Source of the DNA: Bactrocera neohumeralis
Taxonomy: Eukaryota > Arthropoda > Insecta > Diptera > Tephritidae
Length of the DNA: 64,000 nucleotides
Assembly (NCBI RefSeq): GCF_024586455.1
Contig: NC_065922.1
Location: 29,756,089 to 29,820,088, forward strand
Reading direction: 5' to 3'
The notes below the pieces were generated by a model that was given only the letters and a program-made list of their open reading frames with translations, searched no databases and was not told the origin of the DNA. The translations under genes were made by a program, and so were the position numbers. Shown here piece by piece: positions 11,881 to 22,979 of the stretch (the first letter of the stretch is position 1; the number at the start of each line of letters is the position of its first letter).

Positions 11881-11973
11881 TTAATACTCATGCAACATGT
11901 TGCTACAGAGTATAATAGTTTTGTTCACCTAATAGTTTATTGTATCACGTAAAAATAGTCGATTTCGACTAAA

Positions 11974-12690
11974 TTGGATAGTCGAAAAGTCTTTTCGTAT
12001 TTCTAATCGAATTTCATCTTATTTTTTTTTTTGTATTTATAATATATGAACCAAATATGTACCATTTTGGTCCACAACTTTTTGTCATTCTATCGCTAAA
12101 GACAATATTCCATCAGTGCAAAACTTTTCTGGTTTCTCGGCGAAAAACTGCGACAAGTAATTTTCACAGGCTTCTCTTGAAGCCAACTTTACTCCATTAA
12201 GAGAGTTCTGCATTGACCGAAACAAATGGTAGTCCGATGGTGCAAGGTCAGTGCTATATGGTGGATGCATCAAAACTTCCCAGCCAAGCTTTTTTTACGA
12301 GTCATCAAAGATATGTGTGGTCTAGCGTTGTCCTGGTGGAAGACGAAGCCTATTCTGTTGGTCAGTTCTGGCCGTTTTTTTCGATTTCTTGCTTTAATCT
12401 TATCAATTGTTGACTGTAAAATGTAGAATCAATCGTTCGATCAGGCTGGAGCAGCTCATAGCGGATGATTCCTTTCCAATCCCACCAAACACTCGACATA
12501 ACCTTTCGAGGCGTCAATCCTGGCTTTGCCAACATCTTTTGAGTTTCATCACACTTGGACCTTGATCTTTTTTGCACATTATTACCGTATTTGATAGAAT
12601 TTTCGTCTCCTGTTACAATTCGGTTCAGAAATGGTTTGATTTCATTTCGATTCAGCAGAGAATCGCAGATTTAAATTCGCTCCACTTCGG
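11974..12690 (-). mobile_element. Mariner element (M2), 3' two-thirds with one terminal repeat
   Basis: Minus-strand frames give FLNRIVTGDE (first catalytic Asp), MLAKPGLTPRKVMSSVWWDW, VFHQDNARPH (second Asp) and MHPPYSTDLAPSDYHLF (third Asp), in canonical mariner order. About three residues are missing between the second and third Asp compared with D34D. The frame is broken between 12360 and 12270. TTGGATAGTCGAAAAGTC at 11974 is the terminal repeat, shared with 42984 and 47708. The N-terminal DNA-binding part and the other terminus are absent. Confidence 0.82.
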
Positions 12691-13564
12691 TCCAAAGTGC
12701 TTCTTAAATGCTTGAGTTCCATTTAAACGCACTTGAGCCACTAGAAACACCTAACGCAGAGTGGTAATGAACCATTGCAGCTTTCTCTTTTTCTTCTTCT
12801 GATTCCACTACAGCTTCATTTGCTGCCAGTGCTTTTTCACAATTTGCTGCTCAATTGCTGAGCATATAAAATTCTTAGACTAGAAATCGCACAAGAGTAC
12901 GAACATAAAGAAATTTTGCAAAAAACACCTCCCACACCCAAACAGGTCCAGACCACATCAATTATTCAGTATTGGCAATGTTAATTGAATAGTCAATGAG
13001 TACATTTGTAGTATCTGTAGCAGTTGGAGCATGCGCAGCATTGGCGTTAGGTCCGTCTGCAATTTCATTGTGGCCATAAAATAATAACTGTACATTCAGA
13101 TTCACGCGATGGAGTTGATTTTGCACGTAAAGGTGAAGTGGGCACCTGACACTGCACAGATATTTACGTTTCTTTGTTATCTTTTTGGTTTTCTCCGGAT
13201 TTACCAAAATTCATAATTGTGTGATGATAAATGTACAAAAATAAAATTTGTATTTGATGGAAAATAACGGTAAAATACTAATTTGCCTTTTGTTTTTTGG
13301 TATCTTTTGTTAACGTGATCGGGTTCTCATTAAATCGTTTTCACTTTACCATAAAAATTAGTTCACATACTTATTTTTTATTGTTTAATATCCAGGAGAA
13401 GGCAAAATCTGGCATACGCAGATAAGCAAAACAATTGATATATTTAGTCTTTGAAGAAAATATTATAGCGCTACATAAATAAACAGGCAGGTAATGGAGC
13501 TTTACGAAATCGACTACTTGTAAAATTTGGAAGATAGTTTTTGCCGTTCAATTCCTTCCTTTAA
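12691..13564. other. Unassigned sequence between M2 and a MITE
   Basis: Mostly AT-rich. An 81-codon minus-strand open stretch at 12962-13207 has no recognised motif. Part of 12690-12800 may be diverged M2 N-terminal coding sequence. Confidence 0.4.
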
Positions 13565-14223
13565 TTAAGGGGCTACATGGGTTTCCTCGGATAAAAAGCA
13601 GTCTTTTTTCAGCAATTTTCCTTTGATATAAAAAATGAAATATTTTATTAGAATTTTTTATTGTTACAAGCATACACTATGTATTAACAAAGAAATTCTA
13701 AAATTAAAAAAAAGGATGTTAAACTGTGCCATTGCACGTCATTTCCGGTGACCTTCCGAAAAAAAGGTCATCTAAAGTGAAAAAGTACGTGTTTCAGTTA
13801 GAAAACCTTAACATAAAACTTGGACAAAGGAAAAAAACTGAAAATTGGATTTTTGGCAGAAAATTTTACAAAATATGAAAATTTTAGTGAAAATTTCGCT
13901 ACATTTTTTCTTTAAATAGTTGTAATCGAAAAAAATTCCTTCGTACAAGTCTTTAAGTATTGTATCTGAAAGATTTGTGTAAAATTTCATGAAGATCGGT
14001 TAGGTGGTTCTCGAGAAATCTTGCCAACCCATTTCAAAAACCTAGTTTCGAGAAAAACGCGTTTAAAGACGGCGAACTTAGACGCTAGCCTAGAGCGCAC
14101 GAGTTCTTAAGGCTGTATCTCCAAAACTGTTATTCTGATAAATTTGAAAATTTAGAACAGTATTCTACAGGTATTTTAAAAGACAGATTTTTTTGAAACC
14201 TGCAATTCCATGTAACCCCTTAA
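13565..14223. mobile_element. MITE-like element with TTAA flanks and GGGG...CCCC ends
   Basis: Left TTAA (13565-13568) is followed by GGGGCTACATGG. The right end is CCATGTAACCCC (14208-14219) followed by TTAA (14220-14223). The ends are inverted repeats and the TTAA looks like a target duplication. The roughly 650-bp interior is AT-rich without coding potential. The segment at 33340-33915 is clearly related, with shared blocks such as GTTCTCAAGGCTGTAT-like and TGAAGATNGGTT. TTAA specificity suggests piggyBac-type mobilisation, which is inference. Confidence 0.7.
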
Positions 14224-14479
14224 ACATTACACTTCAGACCCAGGAAAGGAAAAAGTTCTAGTTTGAAGTTGAGGCTGACTTTATTTGATTTGGTTTATGG
14301 CACCAAGCACTTTTTCTCGTATTCTTCATAAATACGGAACGCGGGTTAAAAAAAGTACTAAACTCATTTCCTATAAAGTAAAATAAAATAATTCAAGGTA
14401 TCTGACAGATATAAAAAGGTTTCATAACTTATGCTGCTTATAAGATAAATAAAGACGAATACCACCTCTTCAAATTACC
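14224..14479. other. Short unassigned spacer
   Basis: AT-rich sequence with nothing recognisable. Confidence 0.4.
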
Positions 14480-15075
14480 ATGAAAAAAACTGACAAAAAA
14501 TGTACTTAAAATTATATATTTCCAATGAATTCACGGCTAGAGAATCTTTGAAAATGTTGCAAAAGCTTTTTCTGGAGCCTACTTTATCATAAAAACAAGT
14601 CTTTGAGTGGCACAAAACATTTAGTAAAGGTCGTGAAGTCATCGGTAACTCACCTCATCCAAGCCGTTCACTCACCTCTGTTAATGACGATAATAAGGAG
14701 AAAGTGAAAGAAACAGTGCTTGGAAATCGTCGTATCGTCAGTAGGGAGATAACAGAGGATCTCACTATATCTTAACGATGGACTCAACACGTTTTAGTTA
14801 ATGTTTTGGGTATGAAACATGTCAACTAGATTCGTAGTAAAAGATCTGAATATCATTCAAAAACGTGGTCCAGTAGAAGCCACAAAAGAAATGCTTGGCA
14901 ACGTAACTGAGGCGACGAAAAACTAAAATTCGCTAAAAACACTGCAGACTATCTCAGCCAAGGGTTATAAAATGTGTATGGAATATTGAGTGAACCATTG
15001 GAATATTAATATCGGCTCAAGAGCCTATTTTAAAGGCAATAAAAAAGATTGGTATTAAAATAATTGAAAATGTTT
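14480..15075 (+). mobile_element. Mariner remnant of SETMAR-like type (M5), N-terminal part
   Basis: From about 14530 the frame reads FTARESLKMLQKLF, then KQVFEWHKTFSKGREV, KVKETVLGNRRIVSREITED and VLVNVLGMKHVN, the tandem helix-turn-helix region of SETMAR-like mariner transposases. The remainder jumps to a 3' segment (GAGCCTATTTTAAAGGCAAT at about 15018) shared with the copy at 61860-61910. Catalytic sequence is deleted and stops are present. Confidence 0.75.
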
Positions 15076-15317
15076 TTTGCTATTTGGTAAGGGTCAGACA
15101 GATCAGATGATGCAATATAAAGGTCCAAGCTCTGAAGTAATTAGAAGAGAGATTATTGCATTCGAAGCGAACGAAAAAGCTGATAATTATGAGAAGTTAA
15201 AATTGGCAGCAAACAATATCTAAATTAAAATAAGTATTTAAGCACTTTAAAAAACGATTGTAACCTGATATTGAACTGCATCAGTTTCTCTGAAGACTTA
15301 AAATTTTTATTAACATA
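15076..15317. other. Short spacer next to the Helitron 3' end
   Basis: No recognised feature. It ends in the T at 15317 (minus-strand sense) that flanks the Helitron. Confidence 0.4.
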
Positions 15318-18300
15318 CTAGCGGGCCCGGTGCCTGCTTTGCACGGCAAAACAAAATAAGAAAAGAAACACACTTGTTTTTAATTAAGCTGGTTTTGTTC
15401 CCTATTATTCAACTTTTAATTCTAGTTTCTTACAATCTTAGACTATGTATCACTCAAACTAACTTAGAACTCTTTCGAAGACAACATTTTTAGTTTTGCC
15501 ATGAGTTGTTTTGTAGATAAAGAGAACTGAAGGCTTGCCAACATGTGAGCACGAAACATATAACTGGCCGTGTGAAAAGCAAGCTTTATTTATTGTAATC
15601 GCAAATTTAGTCTTTTGAATTCAAAAGGTAAATCTGTTGGAATCATTGGAATTCGTGGAATCAATACATCTTCACCTTTAAACTTTCCCCTTAAAATTGT
15701 TGCTTCGATCAAATTGTTCATGACCTTTTTAACCGCTAATCTTGTCCCATTGCATAATCGTGGTTGATTTACTATATATTTCGAAGCATAATAATGGGAG
15801 CACCCATTTTCAATGGTAAACGATGAGGTGAAAATCCGGGTAAATCCAATGAATCCAAAAATTCTTTCGAATAATTAACAGCGTCGTCTTGATTCGTAAC
15901 CGTGTAAACTGATTGATATGTTACAACCTCGCCAGGAACATGGGTTAAAATGTCTGCATTCATTTGACCAACGTCTTTATTTTTAGCGGCCAGTATAGCT
16001 CTTTCAGCTAACCAATTATGATTGCGATAATTTTCTGCAATATTTGGAAAAACACTTGACACCAGTTCTTCTTTTGTCGGTGCAATATTACAAAAGTTAT
16101 CTGGTAAAGTGATTAAGCCAGTTTCACGATCAACAGCAAGTTGACCATTGCCTATTGCCAACAGTTGCCTTGAAAATGTGTCGGCCGATGGATCGTTTTG
16201 AATTTGTACTCGCGCATTTGTAGTCAAATTGAGTATTTGTACATGTCTCCATAAATAAGATGTCTTTAAACATGCTTTTAATTCATCTGCTGGTGTTGAA
16301 CGGGGAATCACAGGCAATGCCTGACGAAAATCACCAGCCTACAGAATCGAAGCGCCACCAAATATCTGTTGATCATTACTACGCAAGTCTTGCAATGTCC
16401 TGTCTAACGCTTCCACTGATTTCTTATGGGCCATTGTATATTCATCCCACACTATTAATTTGCATTGTTGCAAGACTTTGCCCATTCCCGAATTTTTGGA
16501 AACATTACAGGTGGGATTTTCATTTACATTCATATTCAGTGGTAATTTAAGTGCAGAATGGGCTGTCCGACCGCGATCTAATAACGTCGCTGCTATTCCA
16601 GACGATGCAAGTACCAAGGCTATATTACTCTGCGATCTTATCACATCAGAAATGTTTTGCCAGTTCCTCCTGGAGCGTCGAAAAAAAACATTCCTCCAGT
16701 TTTGTTTCGTACTGATTTCATTATGGTATCATATGCGTATCTCTGTTCTGGATTCAATTTATGCAAATTCAAGTTTATAAATATGGTCAACTCAATGAAA
16801 TCATATTGTTTTTCACGATTTATTTCTTGATTGAATGCATCATGCATTGGTCGATTTGGAGCTGGCAAACCCAGTTGTATCAATGCTTTATTTGCAATTA
16901 CCAAACAAATATCTTCAATGATAATCAATGCCTCATTAAACATTTCAAGTGTAATCATTAAATCGTTATTTCTTGCAATTCGGCGCATTCGATGCAAAAT
17001 GTCTTCGGTCATAAGATCCTTAAATTTTCCCATAATTGCAATTATATCAAATGGAAAACATGTTGCAATAATAATAGCAAATAATGTTCGTATTTGATGA
17101 GGAGAACCTGTTGCTGATGCATCCCTAAGTGTCGCATCCCAGTGATTATCATCTTCCAGTAAATGCAATTCCTGACATGATTGACGAAAAGTGTGACACT
17201 GTAGGCCGTTAACTCTTTTCAAACTCAAAAAAGATGTAGGCCCACGAACATGAATCAATAATAGACGCAAATAAAAACATTCAGCATGACTGGGATGCAC
17301 TGTGTTGAGACGTCCAATGGCATCACTTTCAAAAATGCCAGCATAACCTTGAACTGGTCTTCCTTGCTTACGTCTATTCCATTTCTTTCCAGATGCATTC
17401 CAAGTGTAATATGTTGGTACTTGTGAATAAAGCAATGTTTTTGCAAATTGATCATTTTGACACAATTCGAAAAACGATAATAATGTAGTTGATGGTGGTC
17501 GCTCTGCAATTTGCTGTGCAGTACGAGTATCAACTGTGAAATATACACGTTGTCCATTTTCCAAATGTACTGACAAATGAATAACTGCCGGATTTCGATC
17601 ATGAATTGGGAACGATAATATTCTCCAAACTGCCTCATTGCTACTGATATACCTTCCCATTTGATATTGTGTTATTTCATCATTTCGGTTCTCTGCAACA
17701 CCAAACACAGCCATGTCGCTGCCTTTATTTACATACTTGGAGATATATTTAATCGATTTAACAGAATTGCAATATTCTACATTGATATGAGCATTGAATG
17801 CTTTTGATAGTACAATAGGGGACAACCCACCTATTATCACTGTAATATCTTGATTATTGACTCGTAGATTGATTGATTTGCCATTATCATCTGTTGAGCG
17901 TCGGCGATACAATGGGTAACCATCATTTCCATTAATTGTCTCGGAAATCAAATCTCTGGGATAACTCGTGCATTTCCCATCTTTCATACATGGCGAATTA
18001 ATATTTAGAACACCACATGGTCCATGAATCATACTTTTTGTAACAACATCAAATAAACCTGGATAGATTTCCTGATCAGGAATTTCAGAGAAATGATAAC
18101 AAATTGCTATTTGCATCACTCCGTGCAATGCTCTCCAATTCACAAACGACCAAAATGTATTCAATACTAATGAATGCTGTATGCGGTACCAAAAATGCCT
18201 GCGGCAAAAACACACTCACTTCACATACGCGCCGCACACACATGCGTTATCGGATTTCAACCAAACTTCATATAAATCATATATGGGCCACTGCCTACGT

Positions 18301-18386
18301 AGTGTATAAGTTTGGTTGAAATCGCACGACGCGTTTATGATTAGTTCGGCGACGTACATATACGGACTTATTTTTATATATATAGA
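15318..18386 (-). mobile_element. Helitron, truncated, with both termini defined
   Basis: Read on the minus strand, the element starts TCTATATATATAAAAATAAG at 18386 and ends in CGGGCCCGCTAG at 15318. Just before the end is a GTGC...GCAC hairpin, as Helitron 3' ends have. The flanking bases are A (18387) and T (15317), which fits Helitron insertion between A and T without target duplication. The length is 3,069 bp. It carries a degraded helicase gene, but the HUH nickase motif is missing, so it cannot be autonomous. Confidence 0.88.
15459..18215 (-). pseudogene. Helitron Rep/helicase pseudogene (PIF1-type helicase)
   Basis: This would encode the rolling-circle replicase-helicase that moves Helitrons. 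The first open segment (18215-16641) begins after the HUH part of the Rep domain. It retains HGPCG, CMKDGKC, the Rep tyrosine block KYISKYVNKGSD, the linker and the helicase start with Walker A APGGTGKT (16676-16653). A frameshift with a stop follows at about 16643. The next segment has Walker B-like LIVWDEYTMAH and FGGASIL, then an in-frame TAG (16341-16339). It resumes with AGDFRQALPVIPRSTPADEL. A 5-bp insertion near 15775 breaks NINQPRLCNG. A roughly 16-codon gap removes the region between INKA and CFSHGQLYVSCSHVGKPS. The frame ends at TAG 15461-15459. These lesions show a dead copy. Confidence 0.85.
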
Positions 18387-18904
18387 TAACATTATTTATA
18401 CAGAAAGTATTACTTTTCAAAAAGAACTGAAAACTTATGAAAAACTAACAATTTCATTTTCTTTTCAATTTTCAGCGCATTCATCGTTGCCACCAATCTA
18501 TTATATGGCAGTCCAATTAAGATATGTATTGCCTACTTTTAAGCGCGAGTTAATGCAAAAACATTGCTAAAATGACGTCAAATCATTATATTTTGCACGA
18601 CAATCGGTGCACAGTACTTTTTATCGTAATAAATTCAAGTTCGGTTTTCTCATTAGTGTTTTCGCTGGCAGCCGGTCGTGTTGTGTATATTAAATGTGTG
18701 TGTAAAGTGTTTGAAAAATAAGTGCAGTGAAGTTGTGAGGTGAAATATATAAAATAAGTTTAATAAAGTGTTATTTATAGTGAAAAAATATAGAAAAAAA
18801 AGTTTATAGTGGTGAAAAATATAGAAAAAAAATTTATAGTGGTGAAAAATGTAAAAAAAAATGTGTTTTGTGCATTCGAAAAGTGAAGTGTTTGTGAAAG
18901 TGCA
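18387..18904 (+). other. Helitron 5' flank and possible 5' UTR with short tandem units
   Basis: After unique sequence, 18780-18860 holds about three copies of a roughly 30-bp unit with the core TTTATAGTGGTGAAAAATAT and A-runs. The style, with A-rich purine tracts and GTGAAG repeats before an ATG in AAAATGG context, resembles fly 5' UTRs. TTCTCATTAGTG near 18647 and GGTCGTG near 18675 resemble core-promoter motifs, but the spacing is not canonical. Confidence 0.3.
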
Positions 18905-19448
18905 ATGAAAATGGAAGGAGTAAAAGAAGCTGTGAAGCGGAAAACCAGTCAACATCAAGCAGACGATACGATCTTTGTAAATGGAGCAGGTAAGGTGAGT
19001 ACGCACTTTTTAATATTTACATATAATTTTGAAAGTATTTAAATTTTTTTATTATTATTGAATTGTATATTTTTATTGTGTAGTTTTATTTTATTTTATA
19101 CTCGAATATGTAAACAAAAAGCTAATATTTGTTATGTGATTCTTCATTGCATAAGTTTCCATATTTATATCTGTATTTTCTTTGATTATGTGAATTCATA
19201 ACATTTAAATATTATTCTATCAGATACATAATTCAGAAAAAACTTCATTGAAAAAGGCTGACCTGACCCTAATTAAAGATATGTGTACCCAATATACACT
19301 ATTTATAAATTTTGTTAGGTTATTATTTGAAATGTATACATATGTTGCCTTTATTCGGTATTTTATTCTTAACATAGCTGCAGGCATATACATTGGCCAA
19401 ACGTTTTTCTTTTGGTATTTCGAAAAGTGTTTAGAATTTCGATGCTGA
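18905..19448 (+). CDS. Candidate two-exon small gene, product unknown
   Basis: I do not recognise this product. Exon 1 would be 18905-18994 (MKMEGVKEAVKRKTS... to NGAGK), ending at a perfect AAG|GTGAGT donor. Exon 2 would be 19224-19448 after TTCTATCAG, in phase 0, encoding IHNSEKTSLKKADLTL and a long hydrophobic, aromatic stretch, and ending EFRC-stop. The total is 104 residues, with 30 charged or polar residues followed by one or two possible membrane segments. Support is the clean donor, the in-frame junction, the 229-nt intron and the UTR-like upstream sequence. Against it, T-rich DNA easily gives hydrophobic frames, the antisense of exon 2 is also open, and no polyadenylation signal follows closely. 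It could also be an untranslated exon or part of an unknown transposon. Confidence 0.27.
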
Positions 19449-19574
19449 ATCTTAAAATTTGCCAATTCATCAGTTTCATCTTCATTACTTTGCTCATTAA
19501 TTGACTGTGTTTACATATAGTAAAGTTGGTGATCTCCTCTTCGCTTTCCACTTCACTGAGAACTTTGAATTATG

Positions 19575-19905
19575 CTTATTCCGAGCTCTGTAACACTCAG
19601 AAGGAAGCCTCAGATACCCCATAAAGTTTATATGTATATGAATGATCAGCGGGCCAAGATTACTTTATTTAGCCATGCCCGTCTGTATGTACACCTATCA
19701 TGTAAGTTCATGAAATAGTCCCTCCCTGAAATTTTGCTCACGACCTTTTTTCCCAAAAAAGCTGCCTATTTATCGGTACTGCCGATATTGGATATTACTC
19801 TCATACAATCTGACCGATCAGTCTCAAGTTCTTTTATGTCAATCTTTACGAAATTTGGTATGAATAATTGTTCAAGGCAGCGATACAAGCCTTAAAACTA
19901 GAGCT
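19575..19905 (+). repeat. Family A interspersed repeat
   Basis: AACACTCAGAAGGAAGCCTC, GATACCCCATAAAGT, TTTAGCCATGCCCGTCTGTA, AATAGTCCCTCCCTG and GATCAGTCTCAAGTTCTTTT follow the order seen at 10005-10440, with moderate divergence. Confidence 0.75.
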
Positions 19906-19956
19906 TCGTTTTTGACATATTTTAAACAGGTTCATGAATTTTTATATAAGTATGTA

Positions 19957-20455
19957 TACGAGGTCTGTCGCAAAAGAAAAACAACAAAAAATTTATATTT
20001 TTCAAAAGTTATATTTTTTTATTCAAAGTAGTTTCCTTGTGCTTCGATACAGCGTTTAGCCCGGTCAATTAGCATTTCAAATGAGTGTTTAAGGTCATTT
20101 TTCGGAATGCTCTTGAGAATATCGGTCGTCGCCTTTTGGATAGCTGAAATGTCATGAAACCAGTGTCCTTTCATGGGCAAATGAAGTTTTCCAAATAGGT
20201 AAAAATCACAGGGTGCCAGATCAGGTGAGTAGGGTGAGTGATTAATGCTTAATATGGAGTTTTTTGTCAAAAAATCAGTGACAAGTGTCGACTGATGACA
20301 CGGCGCATTATCGTGCAACAGGCGCCAGGACCCTGCCTCACGGTATTGTGGTCAACAAGAGATCAGGCTTTTTATTTCATATACCCACCAATAGGTGGCG
20401 CCAACAGAAACAGTTATGTTTAAAAAGTTCTGTTTCTTTTGCGACAGACCTTGTA
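19957..20455 (-). mobile_element. Short mariner element (M3) with intact terminal repeats and TA flanks
   Basis: CGAGGTCTGTCGCAAAAGAA at 19959 is mirrored by the complement of TTCTTTTGCGACAGACCTTG ending at 20453. Each is flanked by TA (19957-19958 and 20454-20455). Inside, the minus strand encodes only a transposase C-terminus: MHDNAPCHQSTLVTDF (second Asp), YSPDLAPCDFYLFGKL (third Asp) and CIEAQGNYFE. The 99-codon frame from 20318 to 20019 is uninterrupted. A short 5' leader (20340-20440) precedes it. The element is about 495 bp of an expected 1.3 kb, so it is an internal deletion derivative that kept its ends. Confidence 0.85.
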
Positions 20456-20828
20456 TTTGTGGTTTTTCTAAATTAAATCAAACTTCAGTTTCTTAAAAAT
20501 ATATCTTCTTCTTTAGAAATATAATTTTTCCTGAATAGTATTGATTAAGGTTAAATGCTTTTCCGTGAGCATTTTTACACACAAGTTCATACTTTATGAC
20601 TTTAGTGAAAGCAAACACTCGGTCATTCTTCAGAAAACAAGTATAATCTTCCGGGCACAACTATTATTATTCTAACCTAACCCATTTACGCTTCACATAT
20701 TTGAGCCCAAGGAGATCTCAAACTATATTTCAATGCTACCCAAGAAGTCTATTTAATTACACTAAACTTATCCAGCATCAAGTGTCCCACCGTAGCGTAA
20801 GCCAGGGATTTAGTTGACACATGTTGTC
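20456..20828. other. Unassigned spacer, with the left copy of a flanking direct repeat
   Basis: From about 20724 to 20820 the text resembles 21453-21545: TATATTTCAATG, TACCCAAGAAG versus TACCTAAGAAG, and GCCAGGGATTTAGTTGA. The MITE-like element lies between the two copies. Confidence 0.4.
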
Positions 20829-20830
20829 AT

Positions 20831-21355
20831 TAGGGTGAGTCAAAAAAAAAAAATATTTCTTTTGGATTAGTAATCTGAAAAATAGGTTCTTAGACACCTA
20901 CAAAAAGTCTATACAAGTGTGAACTCTTCAAGAGCTACAAGGGTTTCCTAAAAAAATCTTTATTCTAAAGATTCATTATGCAAAAAGATAATTTACAAAG
21001 GAAAATATTTAAAAATCCGCTTTTACGACAACCTTTCCTGAAGTATTTCGGCAAAAAAGTGCCTACGCGTTGACAGTAGAAATTCTTCAAGATCTTCCCA
21101 GGTAAACAAGAAAAATTTTAATTAAGACCATAAACTAGGTATTGGACGAAGGAAACACGAAAAAAGGAAAATAAATAAAAAAATAAGATGTGGTGAATAT
21201 TTTCGACGTTTTGATTTAAAATAGTTGTAATTGAACAAAAAATAAACTCCGTCGGCATTAAGTGCTGATACTTGCACTGACTTTCTAAGAAGTGACTGAG
21301 TTCCTATTTTGCAGAGTACGAAGCGAAAATGCGCCGGTTTTCTACCCACCCTAAT
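20831..21355. mobile_element. MITE-like element, TA flanks and GGGTGRGT termini
   Basis: The left end is TA then GGGTGAGTC (20831 onward); the right end is CTACCCACCC then TA (about 21342-21355). The inverted match is short (8-10 bp). The interior is AT-rich and non-coding except for a chance-length open frame. The short terminal match keeps the call moderate. Confidence 0.45.
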
Positions 21356-21559
21356 ATGAATAATTGAGACCACAAATTTATCCAAAAACATATAGCCATA
21401 TCTATGTATATTCTTCCAGGAAAATACCATTATTAGATCACAAACCACATACATATATTTCAATGATACCTAAGAAGACCATCGCAGCATAGAGCTCACA
21501 TATATTTTGCTTTCAGCAAGCAGTGGAGCCAGGGATTTAGTTGATTTTACCCATTTATC

Positions 21560-22470
21560 TACGTACAAATATATAGTCATAACCACCTGCATCCGTTTCA
21601 TAACCGCCGAAACTTTCTCTCTTTCATAATTTTACGTTTAATAGGGGTAATGAAAATTCGTAATAGTCGCATATCTCGCTCTCAGCAGCTTAATTGCCAA
21701 CTTTTATAAACACATTAATTTAATTGATTACCAAAAAGCTATTTGTCTCCCAACAACAAACAATTAGCTGAGGCGAAAAGCGTCATGGATTCGCTTCGGC
21801 GCAAGCGCCACTACAACTAGAGGACTACAAACACTCACACACACACACGCAAAGTTAGGTGCAAAAACTATAAAATTAATTACTGTTGTGTTTTAGTAAA
21901 TTTCCGCTAGAGTGCCACGCTGATGGAGCACTAATAAAAAAACGAGCTCGAAAACAAAATTCCCGCCACAGCCGCAGGGCAATCAAGCAGCGGTAACTTG
22001 CTCCAAAAATATGACTATCACCGTTGTAATAGAAGCATGTATGAGCGTTGGAAATTTTTATGTCGCGTATTTTCCTTCTCCCCTGTTTATTTTTGTTTAT
22101 TTGCGGGAATGTTTTCCAAACAATTCCTATAAATCACGCGCTTTCAAGTAATTATTACGGCAGCGCCTATATAACGGGCGTGCTGGTAAGCGACACACAG
22201 CGCACGTTGTGTGTATGTGTTTGTTGTGTTTAAGCCCGCGCTGAGTGCAATGTGCCATAACTTAAAATGGCAGCATAGCGGCTTTTTATATCGCCGTCAT
22301 CGTCGGCTTTGATAGCGTAAAATCGTTGCAGCGGCACTGTGCTTTGTTGTTGTTGTTGTTGTTGTTGTTGCTGTTGTAGTGCCACACGGTGTCACCGGCT
22401 TTCAGAACAACAATCACAACAAATGCAATAACAAAGTGGGGAGTATTTTCATAGGCATTGAGATGTAAAG
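21560..22470. other. Unique intergenic island with (TTG)n microsatellite
   Basis: This stretch is less AT-rich, contains no recognised transposon, and includes a (TTG)n/(CTG) tract at about 22344-22377 and a (CA)n tract at 21836-21850. A possible signal-peptide-like frame starts at ATG 22060 (MSRIFLLPCLFLFICG), but it ends in TG-repeat sequence. It may contain regulatory DNA; I cannot show that. Confidence 0.4.
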
Positions 22471-22979
22471 GTCTCCACTTGCAGTATGCCCAGTAGGAAA
22501 TCCACTACACTCGTCGGAGATCAAAAATAATACTGTCATATCTTTACAATTTTTTATTATCGAATAGTTTTCTAAACTATAGCATTTCCTAGATTTTCGG
22601 TAGAGAATGTTCGTAGTTCTTAACCAACATTTTTGTTTTTTTTTCTAACGGTGTTTCAATTTTTAGCTACTTTCGGATAACACTCCGTTAGTATGGTCAC
22701 CCGAAGCCTAATATAGTCGATCCCTTTTCTTGGCACATTAATACGTTCGTGGTTGTGGCACTACACTGAATCTCAAGGAAGACAACTCACGCTGAAGAAA
22801 AAAGAAATAGGCTTCGCTTTTAAATTGTTGTTGTAATACGAATTGATCATAAAATATATTTTTGGAGAATATATAAATTTCTTGAGCGGATTTAGATATG
22901 GAACCTTTCAAATTATTTTTTATCGACACTTTCTTTGGAGAAAGAACGCTCTTCCCTCGCCTTATTTTTCCTCTCTATA

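Noticed and set aside
16260..16961. Plus-strand frames of 66-106 codons opposite the Helitron helicase
   Set aside because: Antisense shadows of the helicase coding sequence.
17255..17638. 127-codon minus-strand frame in the Helitron
   Set aside because: An out-of-frame shadow within the 524-codon helicase segment, with no Helitron motif.
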